A stretch of 64,000 nt of DNA from Arabidopsis thaliana (Eukaryota > Streptophyta > Magnoliopsida > Brassicales > Brassicaceae): NCBI RefSeq assembly GCF_000001735.4, contig NC_003076.8:22881835-22945834 (forward strand), written 5' to 3'. The notes under the pieces are model-generated. The model did no database searches and was not told the DNA's origin. It saw only the letters and a list, made by a program, of their open reading frames with translations. A program made the translations under genes and the position numbers. Below, piece after piece: positions 12,790 through 23,016 of the stretch; the first letter of the stretch is position 1, and every line of letters begins with the position of its first letter.

Positions 12790-13790
12790 AACACAGATGT
12801 AGTTATTTGCTAGATGAGGCCAAGAATCGAAGTAAAGATGTTCTTATAGAACGCGGTATAATGCCTTGGTTACTGTTTACATTTTGGTATTCTTGAATCA
12901 TTCACTTGTTAAGTTACGAATGTGAAAATATTCAACCTTGAGATTGACTCTGTGCAGGTAAGCACGAAGAGTGGACTCCTAAGGAGCTTGATTAAACGGG
13001 TGAAGTAAGTGTCTGATTCTAAAAAATGGTTCTGATAGTGAGGTTTTTATATGGTTATGTTGACTTAACCCTTCTCTTTTTAATCTGCTATGAAGGTATG
13101 CTGATTTGATGAACAACAGATTGACAGATTATACATTCAACGTCGATCATCTGCTTAATGACGAGGTTACTCAAACCATTAGATCTTTACATGTAAAGAA
13201 ATGAGATCTAAAATGTGCTTATTGATAAGATGTCATGAGCAGGGGAATACATAGATGAGCTAAAGAAGGTGTTTGTTTTGGCTGCATAATCTCAAATTTA
13301 CTTGGCTCATATGAATTCTTTGTGTTTCACATTGTCAACATCTTGTTTGCTTTGTTGTAGACAGGAATGCTAGTGTTGAATCATGCGGATGAACGAGTAC
13401 TAGGACTTCACTTCACTTGCTACGATTTGCATGATCGATCAGTCGTTAACTCTGTTTTTCTTTTTGATGAAAAAAACTTATACGATTAGATCAATGTTGT
13501 GAACGTTTTTTGCAGACTATTGAGAAAGTATGTACCAATTTGTTACCAAGCGTACTAAACCAAATTCTAGTCAAATTGTCAGGTATTTTTTTTAATACTC
13601 TATACTAAAGATTGTCCTGATTCTTTTACTTAAAGATTGGGTTGAATCTTTTTGCATAATCAAATAACCAAATGTTCTGATTCTTAACTTAAAACAATGG
13701 TCCATTATAAAACTTTGTCAGGTTATTGGTTCGGAACAAGAGACAAGCTGTCTCTTACTATGTGAAGCAACAGCCATAGTTATGTGGAAA
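12790..13790 (+). pseudogene. Decayed multi-exon gene of unknown family
   Basis: Several short stretches read like exons bounded by splice sites. 12958-13004 reads STKSGLLRSLIKRV and joins in frame to 13096-13165, read as KYADLMNNRLTDYTFNV followed by DHLLNDE. A following segment (13243-13270, YIDELKK) cannot be joined without a frame break. 13363-13440 reads TGMLVLNHADERVLGL, then HFTCYDLHDR. 13517-13582 reads TIEKVCTNLLPSVLNQILVK and joins to 13723 on, ending in a stop. An upstream stretch (12800-12860) reads SYLLDEAKNRSKDVLIER. The coding-like pieces, correct order and GT/AG boundaries argue for a gene remnant; the broken phase argues against a working one. I do not recognise the protein. 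It could also be an expressed gene whose exon structure I have misread. Confidence 0.4.
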
Positions 13791-14012
13791 TGCTTCCATC
13801 TTCTGTGAATCACTCCTGTTTACAAGCTTTGATACATACAACCAAATGACCCAAACAGCCAAAAAAAGAGAGGTATAAACAAGTCTATTCTACACAATTA
13901 AGACAGTGGAATGCTACGATGTTTTTTTGTTGTTGTCATGTTACTGAAACCGATTTTGGTGAATCGTAAAAAGGGTTAAAACTTGTAAAAGAAACTAATG
14001 TTTGTCTGAGAT

Positions 14013-14668
14013 CTAATGTCTTCTTCTGGCTAGACAAGAGAGAACAGAGGAAGGTGTTCTGTTGGGTTTCTTGGAGATTGTAGCTTTAGGACTAAAAACC
14101 CTTTTGTAGCTTTGATCTAAAATCCCTCCAGTACTCCTAGATGACTTTCTTTTTGCTCCATAGTTTCTACTTTTAAACCCTCTCTTCATAAGATCTTCAA
14201 GGCTTTTAACATTTCCTAGTGATGTGAATGATTGAGATTTTCCTTCATAGAACTTTGATAATCCCCTCCTGAGATAATAATAAACAAAACTTTTGTTATT
14301 ACAAGAAAACAGAGATAAACCAAACAAAATGAAATGAGAAACTTTTAGATCCATTAGGTATTAAACCCAAAGATCCAAAAGCTTCAAAAAAGATTGTTCT
14401 CTTACTTGATAGGGAGGTGTGACATGAGGTCAGAGAGATCTTCAAGAGGTCCATTTGAAGAAGATGAAGAAACATCATCATCATCATCATCCTCTGTAAA
14501 ATCAGAACACATGGAAGAAGATAATGAACAAGATGATGAGTTATCTTCTTCATCAGAGAATGTTGTTGAAACTTCTTGAACAATGTCTTCTTCTTCTTGG
14601 ATCCTTGTTGGATCTTCATAGATCATGTTGCCCATTTGCTTCAGATTCAGATTCATCTCTTTGAACAT
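14013..14668 (-). CDS. OXS3: OXIDATIVE STRESS 3-like protein, 172 aa
   Basis: Two exons on the minus strand, 14668-14406 and 14268-14013, joined within a Lys codon. The N-terminal half is acidic and Ser-rich, with the run DDDDDD encoded by an ATC/GAT triplet repeat at 14474-14492 (plus-strand reading). Then comes the conserved OXS3 block, [14 protein letters not shown] then [17 protein letters not shown], and a second conserved piece [10 protein letters not shown]. The C-terminus is basic (CLARRRH) and may act in nuclear import. OXS3 family proteins are nuclear and raise tolerance to metals and oxidants, probably through chromatin; the mechanism is not visible here. A second in-frame Met lies five codons in. 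I recall AT5G56550. Confidence 0.9.
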
Positions 14669-16599
14669 AAGAGAAAATAAAGGAGTCTTGAACAGGAGAA
14701 ATAAAGTTGTGTGTTATTCTACAATTGGAAACAAAGAAACGTGAGTTCTATTTGCAGAATAGATATCTACACATATATATGGGATATGTGAAGAGTTTTT
14801 TGAGTTTTTTTTCTTCTTTATTTTAAATTTTAAAAAAGCGTAAAGAGAAGGAAAAAAAGGATAAATATATGTGTGGGTATTACTTACGTGCAAGCCGTGG
14901 ATAACGTTGACCCTTTTAAAATAAATAAATTTCACTTTTCAAGTTTTATCTCCAAATTTTTTGTTATTGTTGTTTATCTCATCGCATATGTTAATTGCTA
15001 TTATTGTGTTCTTTTCCCATATGCGGTTCTCATTCTATGGCCCGTCATTATCATATCACAGCTTTTTGGTTTTTGTTTTTTTGGTTTTTCTTAACTCACT
15101 TTTTCCATTTACTTTGTTATTTTGAGTCTTATTCGTTTTCCATAACATTACAAAATAATACACAATCAACAATATAATACCAAAAATTTCATTTCTAAAC
15201 TAACTATAATTAGTATATTTTTGTAGTTTGATAAGATAACATATGTTTTCTTGTCATGTACAGATGTTCCAGTGAATAGGGATTTACTATATATAAAAAA
15301 AAGAGATTAGGTCTAAAGGTTTTGCAGAGAAGATAAAAATATTGATAAAGGTCGGTTTGTGTAATTAAAATAGTAGTATCTATTGTTTAGATTTGCTTCT
15401 TAGGGAGTTTTTTTTTTCAATTCCCTATGGTGCTGTTACTAGGCAAAAGAGGATAAGACCCATTCTCTTAAAACATATCCGTATCATGTCCTCGTCACCA
15501 CTATCCATCCGCTCACCTTTTTTTAATTCTGATTTTGTTAATTGGACCGAAAATTGTAGTTCCCATCACTAATAATAACGACTTTTCCTCAAAATCAATT
15601 TAAATAGAAATATAACAACGTATATCCTTAAGTTATTTTATATTGACATTTTATGCATAGTAATAATTACGCTATATCCTTAAACCAAGAATCTTGTCCC
15701 TCTTTAAACAACTTTTTCCCGACAAATAAAAAGACTGCTTTTTTCTTTGAAATATGGAGGATAATATCAAGTTATCAAGTTTCAGACGATTTTTTTAGCA
15801 TTGACACACACTGAATTCAATTCAAAGTAAAAATCTATGATACTTGAATATACAGATTTCAAATTGAAGTGCTTAAGTTAGGAGAATAATATTCCTATTC
15901 ATACATATTTTTCATAATTCTTTAAAATCAATATTGACATTACTACATACTAAAAGTCTCCTTTGAGATTTTTCTAAGAGGATATGCACAACGGATGAAA
16001 AAAAAATGCACTTTTAATTTTGAAAAATTAATTATTTCGAAGTTCCAATCTTGCATGAAATTATCAGAGAAAAGTGCAAAAAGAACAAAAGAGCGTTATC
16101 CTCGTTATGGTTGATCTAAGATGGTTAACAAAATATCACATGCGCAGATTTTAGCCAATAAAGCGCGTGTTCATTGAATATCTGGGCTTTTTAAAAGCCC
16201 ATCTAAAATGGCCCAATCTAGCAAGAGCTCGTACGATAAAAACGTCACCGCATTTAGTATATATATATATATATATATTTTTTTTTTGTCGTAGTAATTT
16301 AGAGCACCATTATTTGTGAAAACAGAGTTTTGTTCACATCATTTGCTTAAAGTTAACACTACATTTAAGAAACTAAATAAAGATTCAATTTTATTTCATG
16401 CATTACAAGAAGAAAATCGGAACAACGTGAATCATTAAAAAAAATTGGATGGGGCATTCCAAAAGCTAAAAATCCTTTGCAAAACCTACACAATGTATTT
16501 GGTTAGTTTATTAATCCAGATAGAATAATCATTTGACTTTTATTCTAATAAATAAATAATTGAATGGGTCTTTGGAGTAGGACCCATGAGTGCCCATGA
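14669..16599. other. Intergenic, very AT-rich
   Basis: OXS3 promoter followed by AT-rich spacer. A TA dinucleotide run of about ten units at 16258-16277 is followed by a T tract. GGGCTTTTTAAAAGCCC at 16182-16198 is a near-perfect palindrome. I see no coding exon. Confidence 0.5.
16258..16289. repeat. (TA)n microsatellite followed by T tract
   Basis: About ten TA units and then a run of T, read directly. It is likely polymorphic between accessions. Confidence 0.85.
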
Positions 16600-17394
16600 C
16601 TCATCTCCACCATATGTTATTCTCCTTAGATAGGATCTCTCATGTCAAGACTATAGTATATTCTTATCCTTTGATTTGGCCTTTATGAAAATGTCATAAT
16701 TTCGGAGAAAATAAGTTCTTAATTTGATCTCAAAGGTAAAAAACTTTCTAGCTCTAATAATGTCAAGATTTCTCTTCTTATGTTTTGTTATTCTCACTTC
16801 AGTAAATAATGTATACTTCAATTGCAGACTCCATATCCTAGAGGTAGTTTCTTCAATTCTTTCTTGAACATCTAGAGCCATATGTACATGTTCTGTGGGA
16901 TGGTGTAATCTACTTAACTGTATACTCAAAGACGCTGCAAGACTTCAATCTCTCAAGCTTACGTTGGTATGTCGTATACTATTGTTTTATTTTTCACTTT
17001 AGGTACGTACTTTGACTAGTATGCATGTAGATGAACAATACAATAAAAACATCTGTGTTTCCGCTTTTAGTTTAAACGATGTGTAACACTAATACAGGTA
17101 ATATTTATTTCGTTTTATCGTCAGAAACATGATCCATTCCAGTGATCCAGTGAACATCTGGAAAGAACCAACAATTGTTCCCGATTGTTTATCAAAGAAC
17201 CTCGAGATCTTGGAATGGATAGAAATATGAAGGCACAGAGCAAATGGCTGCGTACATACTAGCTAGCAAGCGTTACTTTTCTAAAGATGGCGACATTCTC
17301 GACAAGATGTAGAAACAGACAATATAATGGCATGTTAAAGAAGTTAAAGCCTTTGGACAGAGTTTCAAAGACATGTCAGCTTGTGTTTGACTGA
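16600..17394 (+). pseudogene. C-terminal fragment of an FBD F-box gene
   Basis: From about 16725 onward the sequence follows the last intron and last two exons of the complete gene at 17890-20151. The exon-2 equivalent lies at 16828-16966 and the FBD-exon equivalent at 17125-17394. Key pieces remain: the TPYP start, SLKLT at the exon end, and LKKLKPLDRVSKTCQLVFD followed by a stop. The exon-2 copy is shifted out of frame and meets a stop at its 16th codon; a further early stop follows in the last exon. The F-box and repeat region are absent. Upstream, 16610-16735 resembles the 3' flank of the third copy (22755-22845) instead of an FBD coding region, so the fragment sits at a recombination junction. 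Confidence 0.8.
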
Positions 17395-17889
17395 ACTTAT
17401 GTGATGGTGTGTGTCTCTAGAAGATACAACTTAGTTTTCTTCTTCTTTTTCCTTGACTTTATTTTTGGTGTTTTTTGGGTTTTGTTTTCACAAATGAAAT
17501 GGTAGTTGAATTAACTCTTTATAAAAAGAAAAGGAAATTAATCAGTTCGGAAATGGAATACTGAAATAGTAAAAGGAATGATTAAAATCAGGAAATTAAT
17601 TTTATTGGATTTTATTTTTTCTAATTATAATAACTGTTTGCTTCAAAATTTGATAATAATCGCATGAGTTACCCCACCGTATCTATATACGATTAAATCA
17701 CCAAAAAAAAAAACTAAATTTCAATAATTGCTATTTGCTACTACGTATTTGTTTCATATACATATTAAAAGTGATTTTATTTTATTTTTTGTGGCGAAAC
17801 CCTAACTGGACTAGGGTTCTTTTCTTCTTTCTTTGCAAATTTCGGGGCGAGTTTTCCAAAGAGCAGAATTCGGCAGAATAAACAAAAAT
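17395..17889. other. Spacer repeated through the FBD array
   Basis: The 3' flank (GTGTGTGTCTCTAGAAGA..) and the promoter-like stretch before 17890 both have recognisable counterparts after 20151 and 22570 and before 20968, so spacer and gene were duplicated together. The leader contains a telo-box-like AAACCCTAA at 17798-17806. Confidence 0.6.
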
Positions 17890-20151
17890 ATGGAGAAACA
17901 GACCAGGCTCAGTGACTTGCCAGATGAATTGCTCTTGAAGATATTGTCAGCACTTCCTATGTTTAAAGTGACTTTAGCCACACGTCTCATATCAAGACGT
18001 TGGAAAGGTCCTTGGAAACTGGTGCCGGATGTCACGTTTGATGATGATGATATACCATTTAAGAGTTTTGAAACTTTTATGAGTTTTGTTTATGGATCTT
18101 TCTTGTCTAACGATGCTCAAATTCTAGACAGATTGCATCTCAAGCTTAACCAAAAGTATTCTGCTTCGGACATCAATTTTTGGGTTCAAGTCGCGGTTAA
18201 CCGATCTGTGAGAGAGCTGAGAATCGACTTGTTTGGCAAAACCCTAGAATTGCCGTGTTGTTTGTGTTCTTGTATAACACTAAAAGAATTGACTCTACAT
18301 GATTTATGTATCAAGGTTGTCCCGGCTTGGTTTCGCTTGCCATCACTCAAAACGTTGCACCTTTTGTCGGTTAAGTTCTCGAGTGACGGATTTGTTGCAA
18401 GTATTTTAAGAATTTGCCCTGTTCTTGAACGTTTGGTTGTAGACGGAACCAAAGGTGTCAATGTGAAGATACCCAATATGGATGTGCCTAATTTGAGGAG
18501 CTTATCTTTTCGATCTACGGGAGAGCTGAGAATTGAGTTGCTTCGCAAAACCCTAGGATTGCCAACTTGCTTGAGTAGTTTCAGAAACCTAACAGAATTG
18601 ATACTCCATGGATTAGGTATCAAGGGTTTTCCGCCTTGTTTTCGTTTTGCATCACTCAAAACGTTGCGCCTCTCGTCGGTTAAGTTATCTGTTGCAAGTC
18701 TTTTAAAAATTTGCCCTGTTCTTGAATGTTTGATTGTAGAGAATGTGATGATACCCAATATCTATGTGCCTTCTCTGAGGAGCTTATCTATTCGATCCTC
18801 GAGAGAGCTGAGGATCGACTTGTCTTTGAAAACTTTCAGAACCCTAAAAGAATTGATACTTCATGAATTAAGTATCAAGGTTGTTCCTCCTTCATTTAGT
18901 TTGCCATCACTCGAAGCGTTGCACCTTCTATCCGTTAAGTTCTTTGGCGATGAATCTGTTGCAAGTCTTTTAAAAATCTGCCCTGTTCTTGAACATTTGG
19001 TTGTAGACCAAATCAAAAATGAGAACGTGATGATAACCAATATTGATGTGCCTACTTTGAGGAACTTATCTATTAGGAACTCGAAAGGAAAAGGCACATA
19101 CGTTGAGGGAAGTAAAGGATTTGTGATCAAAGCTCCTTCATTGACAGATTTGAACTTTGAGGATACATTGAGTAACTTTCTTATGTTTGAACCTATGCCT
19201 GAGGTGATCAAAGCGGATATTCAGGTTATTTGTGACCAATCTAAGAACTTCATAGGGTCTCTTACCTCAATCCAACATCTTTCTCTTTGTTCTCTAACTT
19301 CAAAGGTTTTTCTTTCTTACTCTAATAAATGTCAAGATTTCTCCTTTATTGTTTTGTTATTCTCTTTACAGTAAATAATATATACTCTAATGGCAGACTC
19401 CATATCCTGCATGCACTGTTTTCTCCTCTCTTAAATATCTAGAGCTATGTACTTGTTCTGCGAGATGGGCAAATCTATTTGCTTGTATACTCAACGCCGC
19501 TCCAGAACTTCGATCTCTCAAGCTTAAGTCGGTATGTATAATGCAACTTTCTATCCATTACCTATTTAAGGTTTTACTAGCATATGCATGTATAATAACG
19601 GATATACTCATAATCAAATAGCATAAACACTTTATTGATGATGTTTTTCTTTATTTGCTAAAGATTTGTTTTTACACGCTCACTAGTAGCAACATAAAAA
19701 CTTTACCAACACTTTTAAATGATAAAAAAGATTTGTAGAATCACTATTTCATTCTATCATCTTTTTGTTTCTGCTTTTCTTTTTGAACGAACGATGTTTA
19801 AGAACTAGTGCACGTTACAATGATCCGATGAACATAGTGCCTGTTTAAACTAGTGATCGTTTCATTATTTCGTTTCAGAAACATAAATTCAATTACAATG
19901 ATCCGATGACCCTCTGGGAAGAACCAGCAGTTGTTGCTAAATGTTTATCGGAGCATCTCGAGATCTTTGAATGGAGACAATATGAAGGCACAGAGCAAGA
20001 GAGGAATGTGGCAGGCTACATTCTAGCAAACGCTACATGTCTAAAGATGGCGACGTTCTCGACAAGATGCAGAAACAGAAATCATCGCATGTTAAAGAAG
20101 TTAAAGTCCATGGACAGAGTTTCAAAGGCATGTCGGCTTGTGTTTGACTAA
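17890..20151 (+). CDS. FBD-associated F-box protein with triplicated LRR region, 607 aa
   Basis: Exons 17890-19305, 19397-19531 and 19879-20151, all phase 0. The start is the ATG at 17890; the open frame upstream has no ATG. Residues 8-45 are an F-box (RLSDLPDELLLKILSALP..SRRWKGPW) that should bind an ASK/SKP1 adaptor in an SCF ubiquitin ligase. The middle is built from three tandem copies of one repeat block: residues about 108-210, 211-304 and 305-397, each beginning RELRI and containing SLKTL and ICPVLE. The last exon encodes the FBD domain (WEEPAVVAKCLSEHLEIFEW .. LVFD). The neighbour at 20968 has a single copy of the block, which explains the greater length here. The substrate is unknown. 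I recall AT5G56560. Confidence 0.9.
18211..19080 (+). repeat. Internal tandem triplication of an LRR-coding block
   Basis: Three units of about 309, 282 and 279 bp start at 18211, 18520 and 18802. All begin with a GAGAGCTGAG-type motif after a CGATC run and contain the AAAACGTTGC/GAAGCGTTGC and TTGCCCTGTTCTTGAA landmarks (TGCCCTGTTCTTGAA in unit 3). Unit 3 lacks the segment for the CCL motif. Frame is kept throughout. Confidence 0.85.
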
Positions 20152-20967
20152 ACTCTGATGTGTGTTGTGTGTTTCTACAAGACACAAGATGTTTTCTTAG
20201 TTATCTTTCTTCCTTTTCCCTGACTTTTATATTTGGTGTTCTTGAGTTTTGTTTTCTAATCTCCAAATCTTCTTTAACTTGTGAAAACAGAGCAGTTTTT
20301 GTTTACATATTTGAAAACTTTATAGTATTTAATATTTATACTAAAATTCAATCTATTTTAATAATCAATATACTTAAGATTTCAAAGTTATTTTCACTAT
20401 TAAAAAGTTAAATAATTATTTTTTAGTAGGATTCGGATAATTTCAGATCGGACCCTAGTCCAAGTAAAAATGGAAATGTAGTTGAATTAGTCTCTATAAA
20501 AAAAATAAAAAAAATCAATGAATCAATTAGAAAATTGAAAAGGAAAAAGAAAAACTAGTAATAAAAGTAAGACTTTTTCCTCACGTCAAACAAAAATTAA
20601 GAAATATACTTTTGTTGATTTGTTTTTCAATAATAATATTATTTTGCATCAGATAATAATAGCATGAATTATTCTCATCGAATCACAAAAAAAAATAAAA
20701 AAAAAATAACAAGACTAAATTTTAATAATTCCGTCTTTTCTCTTGTGATAATTATCCAGAATATTCTCACAATTAAATTGATTTTTTTGTAACCGTGAAA
20801 CCTAATTTACCTAAGGCTCTTTTTGTTAGTTAAGGATATATTTCTCATATATGGTTGTTAGAATATTCACTGTATATCCTCTGTATAAGTTACGACCATA
20901 TATGAGAAAACTTTTCTTCTTCCTTTGCACACACGTCCCAAAACAGAGAGCAAAATTCACCAGAATC
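20152..20967. other. Spacer between FBD genes, with foldback insertion
   Basis: The first part repeats the 3' flank type seen after the other FBD copies. The rest matches the promoter-like region before 17890 up to about 20823, where the inverted-repeat insertion listed separately interrupts the leader. Confidence 0.6.
20824..20911. repeat. Small foldback insertion in an F-box gene leader
   Basis: TTTCTCATATATGGT at 20841-20855 is perfectly complementary to ACCATATATGAGAAA at 20895-20909, with a 39-base loop. The paralogous leader before 17890 passes directly from the equivalent of 20823 to that of 20912, so this segment is an insertion. CTTTT flanks both sides, compatible with a short target duplication. 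It brings in an ATG at 20851 that is in frame with the F-box ORF. Confidence 0.65.
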
Positions 20968-22570
20968 ATGGAGAGCTGCCAGAAGAAACAAAAATTGGAG
21001 ACACCAACAGAGCTCAGTGATATGCCTGATGACTTAATCTTCAAAATATTCTCGTTCCTTCCGTTTTTTAAAGAGGATTTAGCAACACGTTTCATATCAG
21101 AATATGGGAAGGGTCTTTGGAATCCAGACCCGAATGCCATATTTGATGATGAATCACTCGATATGACTTGTATGAGTTTTGTATATGGATCTTTGATGTC
21201 CAAGGATGCTCAGATTCTAGATAGCTTGCATCTCAAGCTTAGGAAATACTATATTGCTTCAGATATCAATTTTCTTGTTCAACTTGGGGTTAATCGATCT
21301 ATGAGAGAGCTGAGAATCGACTTCTTTGGAAAAACCCTAGAATTACCGTGTTGCTTGAGTACCTGCACAACCCTAAAAGTTTTGGTACTCGATCATTTAA
21401 ATATCATGTCTGTCCCGGGTTGGTTTCGTTTGCCATCAGTCGAAACTCTCCAGCTTTCATCGGTTACCGGGGGCAGCAACTATGTTCCAAGTCTTATAAG
21501 ATTATGCTCTGTTCATGAACGTTTGGTTGTAGACCAAAACAGAAATAAAGATCTGGTTAATATCAATGTGCCTACTTTGAGGAGCTTATCTATCGATAAC
21601 AAGAGAAGGGGACATGTGCCACTCGGTAGCTTTTGGATAAATGTTCCTTCTTTGATGTTTTTGAACATTAAGGATACATTCCAAACAATATTTGAATCTA
21701 TGCCTGCGATGATCAAAGCGAATATCGAGGTTGCTCATGACCAATCGCAATCTGTGAAGTTCATAGAATCTCTTACCTCAACCCGACATCTTTGTCTTTG
21801 TTCTCCAACTTCAGAGGTAAAAACTTTCTTACTCCAATAAATAATGTCTCCATTTATGTTTTGTTATTCTCATCACTGATTATAACATAAAACTTTATAA
21901 CTGCAGAATCCATATCCTAATGGCACAAAGTTCTCCAATCTTGTACATCTAAAGCTATGTACATGTTCTGCGGGATGGCAGAATCTACTTGCGTGTATGC
22001 TCAATGACGCTCCCAATCTTCGTTCTCTTACTCTTAAGTTGGTAAGTACTATGTAGAATGCAACTTTTTACTAGTATGAACCGTATGATAACATGTTCTT
22101 GTGATATTTTTCCTACGCATTCACTACTAGCAAGACTAAAACTTTTATCAATGTTTTGAATTGATAAAAAAACACTGCAGAATCTTGTTCTTTAAACATA
22201 GAAAAGTAGTATACCATAGCATCATCTCTGTGTGTCCGTTTCTTTTTTGACGATCTATAACACTAACACACGTAATGTTTCTTTCATTTTTTCGTGTCAG
22301 AGACAAAAATCCGATGTCAATCCGAAGAAAGTCTGGGAAAAGCCAACAGTCGTTCCTGAATGTTTATCTACGCGTCTTGAGATCTTGAAATGGAGAGATT
22401 ATGAAGGCACTGAGCATGAGAAGGATATGGTTGGGTACATACTAGCAAACGCTACTTTTCTACAGAGGGCAACATTCTCAACGAAAGATAGAAACCAATG
22501 TGATTCCAGGTTCAGCGAGTTACAGTCTATGGAGAGAGTTTCAGAGATATGTGAGTTTGTGTTTGACTAA
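20968..22570 (+). CDS. FBD-associated F-box protein, 417 aa
   Basis: Exons 20968-21816, 21907-22041, 22301-22570. I chose ATG 20968 because it aligns with the start of the paralogue at 17890; an in-frame ATG at 20851 would add 39 residues but lies inside a foldback insertion. The F-box is LSDMPDDLIFKIFSFLP; its last helix reads SEYGKGLW, so the usual Trp of SRRWKGPW is Gly, which may weaken adaptor binding. One copy of the repeat block follows (RELRIDFFGKTLELPCCL .. LCSVHERLVVDQ), then the FBD domain (VWEKPTVVPECLSTRLEIL .. ICEFVFD). It is convergent with MKK6. The target is unknown. I recall AT5G56570. Confidence 0.88.
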
Positions 22571-23016
22571 TGTGACTCTCTTATGTGATGGTGTGTGTCT
22601 CTCTAGAAGACGCAAAGACGTTCTTAGCTTTCTTCTTCCTTTCCCTTAGACTTTTATATTTGGTGTTTTTAGGTTTTATATTTGGTGTTTTTGAGTTTAA
22701 TTCATGAAAACAGAGCTGTTCATGTTTGAGTTTAATTCATGAAAAAAATTACTCTCATATGTTATTCTCCTTATCTTTTGATTTGGCCTTAATGAAATGT
22801 CATAGTTTGGGAGAAATAAGTTTTTTAACTTGACTAAGTCTATTTAATCACATAAACCAAAACCTTGTACATTACATAAAAAAGGAAGAACACAATGAAA
22901 AATAAAATCTCATTCAACTTTTATAGTCAAGTAATAGTCTTTAGAGACACATTACACAATATCATGTATCTTATCATATCATATACCAAATGCAAATGCA
23001 GAAGAAGAGGGCTTAC
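22571..23016. other. Convergent 3' spacer between F-box gene and MKK6
   Basis: Contains the FBD-array 3' flank. Its 22755-22845 portion has a diverged copy at 16610-16735. The rest is MKK6 3' UTR on the minus strand. Confidence 0.55.

Noticed and set aside
14394-14579. Ser/Glu-rich plus-strand ORF
   Set aside because: Mirror of the Asp/Ser-rich OXS3 exon caused by a triplet repeat.
16651-16929. 92-codon minus-strand ORF
   Set aside because: Lies over an FBD exon relic on the plus strand; no domain of its own.
18186-18758. 190-codon minus-strand ORF in the F-box gene
   Set aside because: Antisense shadow that persists because the repeat block is triplicated; no independent coding signs.
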